A stretch of DNA of 64,000 nucleotides from the NCBI GenBank assembly GCA_021464415.1, contig CM038469.1:19363901-19427900 (forward strand). Direction: 5' to 3'. Origin of the DNA: Lonicera japonica. Its lineage: Eukaryota; Streptophyta; Magnoliopsida; Dipsacales; Caprifoliaceae. How positions within the stretch are numbered: position 1 is the stretch's first letter; each line of letters starts with the position of its first letter. Positions 46,798-57,928 of the stretch are shown here, in pieces. Both the position numbers and the translations under genes were made by a program. The notes beneath the pieces were generated by a model. It was not told the origin of the DNA, did not search any database, and worked only from the letters and a program-made list of their open reading frames with translations.

Positions 46798-47607
46798 TAT
46801 CAGAAGAGAATGAGGAACAACGAGCTTGGGCGTATTGACTATCAAGGTTTAAAGTTGCTTCAACCAACTGCTTGAATGAGGTGAACTCATAAAATCCCAT
46901 GGCACATCTATATTCATCCTTGAGCCCTAGGAAGAACATCTCCATCTTTTCTTGGTCACTCAGGGCGAAAGTATCCATATACACACTAAGCTCTTCGAAT
47001 TTCAATTGATACTCTTCTACCGACATTTTCCTTTGAACCAAGCTACGAAGTTCATCTCTCTTAGCTCGGCGATAGGCATCTGAAACAAATTGTAGCCGAA
47101 AGGCAATCTCAAACTCTCTCCATTTACGAATTCCCTCGGACTGCTTGATAAGTTTCCACCATCGATGAGCATTACCGGTGAGTTTAGTAGCCGCAAACTT
47201 GACCCACATCTTCTTGGGAGTTCTAAAACCTCTAATCGTTCTTTAATTATGAAGAGCCAACCCTCTGCATCCTCGGGTCCCATAGTTCCATCAAAAACTG
47301 AAGGCTGAAGACGAGTGAATTCTCGTAGGTAAGTGATCTCATCAGTCTCCCCTCCTTGAGGTTCTTGATCCTCCTCCAGATTTTCCACAATGGCAAGGTC
47401 CTCTTGGGCTCGGCCCTTGTTTGCACCCACTCCACTAGTAGACCCATGACTATTCTTTAGGACTCCAAACAATTCCCTTATAAAGTCATTCATCATCTTA
47501 TTCATTGCCGAGAGGAGTCCAGAGCTATCTCACCCCTCAATTTCGGGGTCACCTTCCAGAAGGGAAGTATGTTGAGCAGGGTTCTTGTCTTTACGCTTGG
47601 GCGGCAT
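46798..47607 (-). pseudogene. Element A gag N-terminal and central part
   Basis: Starts MPPKRKDKNPAQHT at 47607, a basic start typical of chromovirus gag. A TGA follows after 25 codons, then the same phase continues (47505) through LREFTRLQPSVFDGTMGPED and AEGWLFIIKERLEVLELP. One base out of register after LPRR shifts to the frame starting at 47209: MWVKFAATKLTGNAHRWWKL, KWREFEIAFRLQF, SVEEYQLKFEELS, QEKMEMFFLGLKDEYR, the Retrotrans_gag core. The reading ends at element D (46797) and resumes at 35884 with the zinc knuckle. Confidence 0.88.
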
Positions 47608-47724
47608 TCTATAAAATAAAAAAGAGTTTAACACACAAAATCCAATTATCAAGATAGGATATAATAAAAAGGAAGATATCCTAGTCTAACCACACTCCGA
47701 CGAAGGAAGAAAGAGAACCTAATT

Positions 47725-47737
47725 CCTCTGATACCAA
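47725..47737 (-). other. Element A PBS (tRNA-iMet)
   Basis: Minus strand ttggtatcagagg, 2 bp from the LTR end. Complementary to initiator tRNA-Met. Confidence 0.9.
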
Positions 47738-47739
47738 CT

Positions 47740-48339
47740 TGTGACGCCCTGAGTTCTGTTGAGAGGAGAAACCTCCGGAACACAGTTAGTCATGGAGCCG
47801 TACGCGACGGCTGTAGAGAATTTAATCCAAAAATTCTAATGAGAGAATAAATTAAGCAACGATCCACACATAATAACACAATCTGTGGGAAGATGCTCGA
47901 ATTGTAGTTTACCCTCTTGCTAACTCGTGCCTTACAAATTAGTCTATACCGTTGCGCACCAGTTAACTAAAATGTAAGTCACTCGTCCACAACAAGATAG
48001 CCCTTAACAGTAAACATGTTCCTCTAACCCTGCTATACTTTAATAATAAGAAAAAGGATAGAAGAACAATAAAGATCCACCAAATATATACATAGATAAT
48101 ATACAAAGGCCAACAAAATAGTAATAAGTAGCAAAGTCTCCACAACTTCAAGTAAGCTACATTACTACAGATTGATAGATCATACAAACATGCCTAAGTT
48201 AATACATGTTTAGTTGTATTACAACAAAACATGGTAACATAGCCTTTCCCTGGTGAAAGGCTCTCAAACTACTTAGTATCAGAGGAGACTAAGATTTATC
48301 GACCTTTTCCTTGTCAGCTCTTCCCGTCCCGTCCTTAGA
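47740..48339 (-). repeat. Element A 5' LTR, U5-side part
   Basis: First 600 bp of the right-hand LTR, collinear with 29755-30352, up to the element B insertion. Contains the hairpin gccgtacgcgacggc (47797-47811). Confidence 0.92.
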
Positions 48340-49561
48340 TGTAACACCCCCGCCTTAATCTACAGGACAACACCCGTAATTAAAACCTGGAGTGCTACTA
48401 ACCCATCTTAGATTGACTAAAATGGGTATATATGAAAACACATAAAGAAATTTAAACAGTAAATATCACACATGTCAATCAGCAAGATAGAAGATAATAG
48501 TACTGTACAAAATCTTGTGTACATATAACTAATATACAAAACCAGACTAAGCCGGTGCAAGACAGTACATAACACTTCGGGCTAGCCGTGGCTTCCCGAG
48601 ATAACATATATATAATAAAAAGTGAATATGTATCAAAGCCATCTATTTCGTTCCCAAACCCATAGTCTCGATACCATCGTTCGCCCCCTGAGTACCTGAA
48701 ATTGTAAATAAAACATGGGGTGAGCTCACAGTTCAGTAAGGGGGGAAACGGTGGATAACATACCGAAAACACAATTCACAGTTCAACAACAATTCATCTT
48801 TTAACAAATGCTTTGGTTTCAAAACCATCATCATATGAAACTATGCGTGCTCATGCATATGCAGGTTACCTCCCTTGTGTCAACCTTGGAGCCACATAGC
48901 CAGAATATATCCATACCGAACCGGAGTATAGCAAGGGCCTGATCACCTGAGAGAAAATTCGACAATAATCACAAACTGACCCATCGGCCCCAGGGTATAT
49001 CATTCGATCATAATCAATTTGGACCACACGTTCACCAATAGTAACATAACCACAGAACCATCAGTGCCTTACCGTTGTCTAGATTTTCGGGCAACACACC
49101 GCTAGCTCCAGACAGCCGACACGTTGCTGCCCTTCGGAGGTTTAAGGATTTTCAACCTAAGGGCACTAGGCCCTACTTATTTTCCATCCCGGTAGGCACA
49201 GATCAATACATCATCCCTTCACAATCGAAGGGCCACAATAAAATCATATCCGAATCCGTACCAGGATCATATCACATCCAGAACAGAATCATATCCAGAT
49301 CCATATCAAGATCATGTCACATCCAGAACGATACAATAATCATAAGAAGCTCCAAGCATACTGATAAGAGATATACACCTATACGATAGGCCAGAAGAAT
49401 AATCCAAGCTTGCCAAAGGATCTCCAAGATTCCGGTTGACACAAATGTAATGCATAATATGCATAACATGCTATTTAGTAATCACATGAAGAAATCTATG
49501 TCATATACCCTTACCCTCTAGCAAGTCTCGCTAGATATCCCTTGATGTGTAATAAACATTA

Positions 49562-52500
49562 TGTGACGCCTCGAATCACGTTTCGAGATTTTCACCTCCG
49601 GGACTCGGTTAATCACGGTGCCGTACGCGACGGCAGGTTTAAATTAAAACAATCCACAACTTTTAAAAAACTTTGCTTTAATAAAAACATGATCTTAAGA
49701 AATCCCGATTTAGAAAACTTTGGCATGTGGAGTTCATTTCATTAATAAACCTTCCTGTAACCTTTAAAACCATGTTCCATAAAGTAAAATCACATCAAAC
49801 CACATTTAAATCAACTCCACATATGAAAACCATCAATACAAGTTTACAATGCCAATCGTTTATCAAATCAAAGTCCATACATAATTATACAACAAACTCA
49901 AAAGGTTATAAACATAACTTAGTCCTTAACTCAAGGACTACAAAAGGTAATGAACACCAGAGGCTCTATAAACGAGTACCACGCGCCAATCCCGAAGCCC
50001 GACCTGCAAAACTGGGGAAAGGAGGGAATGAGCCAAATCCGGGCTCAGTGGGAACTATATGTATAGAAAATATTTGTTTTACTCATATGCAATGGTTTGA
50101 AAACCGTGCAGTGCAACGCAACCTACACTCGCATGCATACGGACCCACTAGGATTCTCATCCTAGCCATTAGATACTAATTACCCAACTAACCGACCACA
50201 ACAGTAAATGTCCCATAAGTGAACCCCTCACGTTTTTCCTCATTACTAAGGAATCGTCAGTCCAAGGTCATCTTGTTCTGACACTAGCTTCCTAAGACTC
50301 GTCACGCCTTAGTGGATCAGTTCTATAGCTTGTATCGGCTACCCGTGCCTACATCGAAAGTCAATAGCTATAGGCCAAGTATTGGTTATTTCCACTTTAA
50401 TTATAATTTATTATGAATCGTATACTTGGCCAGCTAATGAGCTTTTAGCTCAAGATCATTCATCTAAGCATCATATTACGGCGTTCTCTCGATAGGCTAT
50501 TTCATTAGTTATGATTTCCCTTCAATTATTAGTGCTTTAGGTTCATTATGATCCGGCTATCAAGTCTCATGAATCACATTTACTCCCACGCCCATATTCT
50601 ATATCTAAGGCTCATTGTTATCATGTCTTTCCACTTTATATATAATATATTATGAAAGGCTCAATAATTCTCTATGTGTACTCTGTGTATCTAATATTGT
50701 TCGCCTATGTCTCTACATCATTTATATCATAACCAAGGTAACATACATAAATTTATACGAGACATGATACGATACGATACAATAACAATAACATAATCAA
50801 CAATCTCATAATAGCTCTCGTATCACGTCTCCAGCATAATGCCTCAGTTTCACCCCGCGGTCAGTCCAGGCCTAGAACAACGGATCCCGAAGACTCCGAG
50901 GCTCTTGTCCATGTCTCCTCCGAGTGGGGAGTGGCTCAGGGACTTGGTTCTCCAAGTAGGTCATTCGGAGATAACCCTCAAGACATTTTCCCGGGAATGA
51001 CACTCCGAATAGTTAACGAGGAGAACACCTCATACAAGCCATTTTGACACTCCGGAAAGAACTACACCAGGCGATACCCTAGCAGGGTAATGACCATCAG
51101 TAGCCCAACTACTTCCCCGGAAACTCACCATTGGGAACGTAGTGGCACACAGGACCTGCTCCGCTTGCCGGGGAAACTCATCTAACCGAGAACACTTAGT
51201 CCTGTCGGAAGGCAAGATACCTAGAGTGGGCCCTCCTTTGTGGACACACACAACCACCGGCGGAGTCACCGACTTCATTTTCCCCGTGCACGGTTTAGGG
51301 CCTTTTCACCCACGGGCGGCAATAGGCAGCCCTCCTTCGAGTCACGGGGAGCTACCCGGTGCTCGGTACATCATCATATCCAGCCCATACGTGTGATCGT
51401 AACAACAGGAATATCTCGATTCCTCACATAGCAGCGTATACAATCATCAATCATCTATCACACGTATGGCTAACAATATGTATATATATATAATCAGACA
51501 ATTGTCATCATTACATAATCATCGTTATCGATAGCATCACTGTCACGTTTGTATTCCATGGCCTTATAGCCAATTAGGTCATATTCAACATTTCCCCCAT
51601 GTCTAACGTATCAAGTATATAAAACCAAGACCGTATACCACTTATGAGAATTCTCGTGTCATTCTAGCCAGCCAAGCATTGATTATTGTGGTTCTAGTTC
51701 AACCGGCATATAATTACGAGTCTCCGAGCCATATATACTCACAGTTAAGGAAACCCATGCCCCACCAAGTTATACTTATTACACTCCTAGAGTATATCGT
51801 AGGTGTACTCTCGTAACTATAGCTAATAAGGTCCATACAGGACACTAGTCTCAAGGATTAGTGTTTATCGTTCCCATCTAAGTGGGTTTCTAGAGCAAAT
51901 TCGAGGATAATGTTCTACACTTGCAACTAGGGGCATATCTACATATATCTACCTCTTATCACTCAAAACCAAACCTAATCCAATCACAAATCTCGAAATC
52001 TCCTTTAGCCTAGTTCATACCTTAGGCTACCATGTGGGTATAAGGTGTATATGTGAGAATAAAGTTCATAGCATGGTAATAAATAATAATCCATGATATA
52101 TGTGTGATAATATAACCATCAAACACACTCAATTCCCAAAACCCCAAAATTTCTAGGCTTACCATGCATATATGAGATGGGTCTTGATGAATCGTATCAT
52201 AGATAAGTCAAAACATGAATTAATTGCTCAAAATATGTAATAGATGCAAGAACCCATCAATATCTAACGCTAATCGAATATTAATCTAGCCCAACCCCAT
52301 GAACATGCATACAACCTAGGGTTTTTGTAGAAAATCCCCAATTTGGATACAAATCGCTAATACAACAAGTAAAGGTTTGTAAAAGAAGTTTTATACTAGT
52401 GTTCCCACCTGATTGAAGCTTAATCGAGGTATTGAAGATGCGTAGATGTCATATCCAAGCTCGCCTCCTAGCTCCACTCGCGAAGACGGAGGTGGAAGAC

Positions 52501-53192
52501 GATGAATAGTGACATTTGAGGTGTTTTGGAACTCAAATCTTGGAAAAGATGAGAGATGTATGGAATATCTTGTATCTCTCTCTCTAGATCTCCCTCAAGT
52601 CTCTCCCTCACTCCCCTTGATGTTGTGCGATCGAAATTGGGGGTATAGGGGTGTTACATGGCGTAAAAACGGGTTAAAAATACTCAAAACCGACTTACTG
52701 GTGAACCATGATCGATCATGGGTCCCCCGTGATCGATCATGAACCCGTCTAGAACTCCTCTGGAGGACCATGATCGATCATGGCCCTTCCATGATCGATC
52801 ATGGAAGTCACTGCAACAGCAAATGACTTTCTGAGCTCGAAACGGCCAAATCTTGACTCGGCCCAAACACGAAAGTTGTAGAGGGAAAATAAATGAAGAC
52901 GTGGCCGAAAACGGAGAGTCGTTTGGACATCAGATGAAGAAGTTATGGCCTCTCAAAGTTGGCCAGAAATCAACGAATCGCAAAAAGTCGAAATACGCGA
53001 TTATCGCCTCGGTTTCGATCCAAACCACTCGAATCACTAAAAGAACACTCAAGTGAGTGGAAGGAGGCTAATATGACCAATAAGGAGTGATAGAACATTA
53101 TGAGGCTCTCCAAATGAGAAATTCACCACCCGAGGTGAATTAAGCAGACGAATGAAAGCAACTACGAGGAAACAAAAGAACAGGGTGTTACA
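49562..53192 (-). mobile_element. Solo LTR C (3631 bp)
   Basis: tgtgacgcctcgaatc...cagggtgttaca with perfect TSD CATTA (49557-49561 and 53193-53197). Same family as 1-2191 and 2845-5670. No PBS or PPT inside. It is about 0.8 kb longer than the 2845-5670 copy; the extra sequence lies roughly at 50200-51200 and includes a GC-rich section (about 50850-51380) unlike the rest. Contains the hairpin gccgtacgcgacggc (49620-49634) and the GATCGATC palindromes (52705-52804). Frames within (49727-50179, 51030-51431) are not called as genes. Confidence 0.88.
52705..52804. repeat. Palindrome cluster, core CATGATCGATCATG
   Basis: Four copies in 100 bp (52705-52722, 52728-52741, 52768-52783, 52789-52804), three with the full 16-bp ccatgatcgatcatgg. 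Same LTR family as 1-2191, which has the same GATCGATC core but the flank AA/TT in place of AT/AT. Confidence 0.9.
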
Positions 53193-54070
53193 CATTAACA
53201 ATTTCATTCCATCACAAAGAGCATCCATACATCCAAGGGATATCTTATACAGTTCAATTAGCACAATACGTCAAGTATAAATGACATACTTTGCCTCAAA
53301 ACATACATTCATATCATTGAACAAACATTGGAAGTACTTTATGCCAAATACACTTCCACAAGCCCTACCCCGTACTCCATGATGTGAATAAACAATAACA
53401 GTTCATTTCATAAATATTTTAGGAGTCAAGAATCCATGGAATACTTCATATGGTTGGATAATACAAAGATATCATGTGTATATGGCATTTATAGCTTCAA
53501 ATCTGACATTTGAGCCTTTACAAACATTCATAAATGCATCCAATAGATGTGTTATAAGTTCCTTAGAGAAAACACGGAAAAAACATAATAAATATTATCA
53601 AACAATGTCATATTACATGTTTTGGAAATATTTAAACTATATTATCGAGTTTTAAAATCATATAAACCCCTATCTCAAACGTATAGATCAAAAGAATGAA
53701 GAAAGTTATAAACCGAAACTCCATTCGGTGATATCCTCAAACTCTCGTGTCACTACATTCCTAGCATAGCCAAATCCTCGAATTAATAGAGTATAAACCC
53801 AATCCAAGTAGCCAAAGCTCACGCTTGAGTTTTTATAGAAGAAAACCAAGGTAGAAGATGATGAATAGTACCTTAGAGATGGGTTTGGATGATTTTGAGC
53901 TTTAATTCCTCGATTTGGATGGATAGATGCATAGAAATCTTCATCTTTCTCTCTCTAGAACTCTCTAGAACTCCCTAGAGGAGTATGGAAGAGTTTCGGT
54001 CGAAGTTGGGGTGAAAAATGACCAAAAATGGCTTAAAAACAAGCTTAAGTTGGTGGGAATAGTTAACTGG

Positions 54071-54170
54071 CAGACCGGTATGAAAAATACCCAATACCGG
54101 TCCGCAAGGGTCAATTTTCCCAAAATTTTGGTGCCGGACCGGTATGCCAAAAATGCCATACCGGTCTGCG
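54071..54170. repeat. ACCGGT inverted pairs in the B 3' LTR
   Basis: Two pairs of inverted arms: cagaccggtatg ... caataccggtcc and ggaccggtatg ... cataccggtct. Each pair can form a stem-loop. The 5' LTR copy is at 60023-60120. Confidence 0.88.
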
Positions 54171-54207
54171 CTATAACTTTTGGGTCCTAGAGCACTATTT
54201 TTGTTTT

Positions 54208-54460
54208 GGCCATAACTTTTTGCTCGGAACTCCAATTGAGGTAATCTTTATGTCCACGGAAAGGTATTTCAAAGATCTAAAACTTTATAAGAGTAAGTTT
54301 TCCCAAATTATGGATAGATTTTTCCCAAAAATTCACCAAAGACAGCGCTCTGCCGAAGCGCTACCGAATGACCAGGATTTTGCAATGGGTCTACTTTGCA
54401 CCCTCTTTTGACCCATGAGGAGTATGAATTGGACTTCGGCCAAAACATGAAAGTTGTAGA
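54208..54460 (-). promoter_or_regulatory. Conserved U3 modules of element B
   Basis: 'ggccataactttttgctcg' with 'tttatgtccacggaaagg' (54208-54267) and 'caaaacatgaaagttgtaga' (54441-54460). Both recur in H, G, the 2845-5670 LTR and partly in A and C, in the same order relative to the sense strand. They lie upstream of the palindromes in transcription direction. A regulatory role is inferred. Confidence 0.5.
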
Positions 54461-54689
54461 ATGGTATGAAACCTAGAAACCATTGTGGACGGAATCTTAA
54501 TCGAATAAAGACTAAATAAATTACGATAGCTCAAAGTTAGCTAGAATTAACGAATCGCAAAGAACCAAAACTTCTTATTTACTATCCGAAATTGATTCGG
54601 GCCACCCGAATCAACAAACGATCACTCACATGAGTATAAATAAGCTAATATAATTCAATTTAAAACAAATTAAAGTACGGGGTATTACA

Positions 54690-54702
54690 ATCTCCCCCAC
54701 TA
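54690..54702 (-). other. Element B polypurine tract
   Basis: Minus strand tagtgggggagat next to the 3' LTR, preceded by 'tttcgaggacgaaattttta'. Confidence 0.85.
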
Positions 54703-57700
54703 ATAAAAATTTCGTCCTCGAAATTTCAATGGCATTCCTTAAGTAAATAACTTGAGACATCTATCATAAATCTCGGTTTTCAATCTTTATATCTCTTTGG
54801 TCACATGCTAAGTACCACCACCACCCATCCCTGCCTCACCTCACCCATGTCCTTACATTGGACATCCCAAAAGGCCCTGTTGGACTATTGGCAAATTCCG
54901 GTTGGTGTACTTAACCATGCCCCAATCAATCCCCATTGGCACTTAGCCAACTCATATACAACAAGCAAGGCCAACATAAATATTACAGAGCCATCAAATA
55001 AGCAATAATAATAAAGATGCAAGAGCAAGGACAACAATGAGTGCTCTAAAACTCAATGCTAGTGATAATAACCCATAATTGGTTGATATCGACCAAAAGG
55101 TTTCCACAGTATACCCAACTGTCAAATCCTTGACGGGTCAAAATCAAAAATTAAAACCAGAATTTCCATAATATAATCATCCCATCCAATGTATACTGTA
55201 AAACTTATCCAATTACCAACATTTTTCCAGACTTTCCATAAGTCTATCTAAAATTATCGTTAATTCACGTTTGATCTACATACCAAAAGTGTTTACTTAC
55301 ACGAGATTTACACCATCTATCCATTAGCACCTAACATACCAAAGTCATCTCTCTCCATAGTGCATATTTGGAAAAATTACACGAACACAATTAACTCACA
55401 ACATGTGAGAAACTCATAGAACCCAAAAGTTAACGTCCTACGATGACTCGGAGGACTTTCTCAAATTTAACAAAGATATACGTAACGGATGTCAAATTCA
55501 GACTTCTAGGAAACAATTCGTTCGATTCCTCTAGCCAAGGATTTATATAGAATTTAACTTGTCAGCAAGATAGGTAAATTCATAAGTTGTTAACAACCTA
55601 GAAATGAACGATATCGTATTAGCTTTGTAACGATTACCACACCAAGAAACACGATAGAAGAAACCCCAAATATATATATATATATATATATCCCAAGTAA
55701 AAATTTAAGAACCGAAAGAACTATAAAGGGTTTGAGAATATTTTTGCATTCCCATCTATATTTCCAATATGCCCAAAAAGATATAATGTCACCATCTCAT
55801 ATCATGCAAGGAATCTTTATGATGAGGGATACTATAAAAATAAGGAATCATTGGCATTCAATCCATAACAATAAACTTAATTCAACTTCCTTTACCCAAA
55901 TAGGTAAACCATAAATAATCCACAATTGTAACTTGTAAACGTTCAAACAAGATCTCTTTCTAAATAGGAGTCTTATAGCAATTGAAGAAGAAATCATATA
56001 CCCCAACATTCTCATAAAGAATTTGAGATACCCTCAATTCAAACCACTACGCTTATGACGTACTCATAACACACAAATCTTATAGGGATAAACTTATGTT
56101 ACTCAAATGTAAATGAGTGTAAAGAACCATAATCCCAAATGTAGAGAAACCACAAGTATACGCCCATTAGATCCCAATATATTCCTCACCTTTTCACATT
56201 TCATAGATCTCATGACCCAACGATATTCACATCCATAAGTATAAATCGAACAATTTCTAAACGTTTACGTCACCAGAAATCATATTCATCCATATCATAT
56301 CATTGATTAACCAAAATATTACTCTATAATGGAGGAAGATCATAATAGCTTTATACCACAATACAAGATGATTTCCGGTTACTATGAAATTCCTTAACGT
56401 TAGTTAAGTAGCCGATTCAAGTCAATAGTCCTTTCACAACACTAGTTTTCGTACAAAAGTGTCGTACAAGATCATGTATCAGATCAAGAATTACAAGTAC
56501 TCTATATGACTTATTTCCCTAAGTCCGAAAATTCAAAAAGATAGGGATAACCAAAGTGAATCAAGATCATCTCTGAAGATTAATACTTTATATCCACAAA
56601 AGGTTCCATAACCCATAAATTTAAATCCAAAACAATTAAGATACAAAAGAATGTATAAATCATATGATTCTTATCTAAGAATTCCCAAAACGGCACATTA
56701 AAATAGTTTTCGCAATTGATCATACTTGATCCACATTAATAGTTTCACACTATCACAGAATATGATCATCATCTACCCACAATCTCGATAGATCCAAAAG
56801 TTTCAAGCCAAGAGTGAAAAGGTACAGCCGAGATTATTACAAACATCACAAGCTTCTTTGTCTTTCTATCATGAGATTACTCCCAAGATATAACCAACCA
56901 CCATATCATATAAGATACAATATATATATATATATACTTATGAAATGCGAACCATTATATAAAATACGCCTGCGAAATTTATCTGCCGATTCTATATATC
57001 CACCACAAGAAGAAACAACTATATTGTGAACGTATTATTCTCCCACATACTAAACACCTTACCTCATGTGATTTAATAGACAATTAAGAAGGAAATGAAC
57101 TTCTTAATTCCTGAAAACTAAATGAAGTATGCAACTCTTGACCAGTCCCTTATAGATATTGATCTATACTATTCGGAAGAACCTTCCTTTCCCATAAACC
57201 ACAAGAATGAATACTCCCTTCTATCATGACCGTATTACCATCATTTATAACTATCCTTTGCCTTAATCCATTACTCATGACTAATAAGATCTTTACCTCA
57301 TCGTACTCTAGGAGAATTAATCATTTTGACCAATTCCCGTGCCACTTGTCATGTTACTTTAAAAAAAATTATCGACGAAGAAAACTAGACTTTTATCCCA
57401 AATTACATCTAGTCTCCTCTTCTAAGGAGACTAACCAAAATTACACAAGGTAGAAATCTAATCTAAAAGCAAGACAAACAAAACGACCTTAGGAAACAAC
57501 GAGCAAACGATGTGACGAAGCTAGAACCTGTTAACTTATCATCAAGATAATGATTCTACCCTTCTCACAGAGGACACACGTCAAAACACTAAAGAAGCCC
57601 CATATGATACACCCACATCATGTGGTATCAAACCTTCAAGGCCAAAATGCAACACCGGAACTCCAAAGGAGTCCAACTATAAAACACAGGCATCAATAGC

Positions 57701-57908
57701 CACAATAATTGAAATCAGCGAAGAAACAACTTGCCACACCATGTGGACTAACAAGCTGAGTGGTAGGATACAAACCATCCCCAGAATTCAAAGTGTAAAG
57801 ACTAAACACGACCTCAGAAACACACATGTCATAATTACCGACAGATACCGGAATAACTAGCCAGAATCCCAACACATTTTGTCTCCATCAAGCCCAAGCA
57901 CTCGTCAA
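54703..57908 (-). mobile_element. Element B internal region, no ORFs
   Basis: About 3.2 kb of A/T-rich sequence with stops in every frame; the largest frames are near 75 codons with no domain. (TA)n runs at 55671-55691 and 56917-56936. No match to A or G internal sequence noticed beyond PBS and PPT surroundings. Confidence 0.7.
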
Positions 57909-57926
57909 CCTATGCTCTGATACCAA
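57909..57926 (-). other. Element B PBS (tRNA-iMet)
   Basis: Minus strand ttggtatcagagcatagg, 2 bp from the 5' LTR. Full match to the usual tggtatcagagc. Confidence 0.92.
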
Positions 57927-57928
57927 TT

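Larger units (their letters stand above)
48340..54689 (-). repeat. Element B 3' LTR, interrupted by solo LTR C
   Basis: tgtaacacccccgcctt...acggggtattaca. Collinear with 57929-60641 and with H (23062-25957). The halves are 48340-49561 and 53198-54689. The frame at 49075-49389 lies inside and is not a gene. Confidence 0.92.

Noticed and set aside
50727..51431. Host gene candidate from overlapping frames in GC-rich DNA
   Set aside because: Frames of 63-84 codons on both strands overlap without a domain; high G+C alone keeps frames open.
49562..53192. Complete small LTR retrotransposon
   Set aside because: No PBS, PPT or second LTR inside; one start and one end of the C-family LTR with a perfect TSD means a solo LTR.
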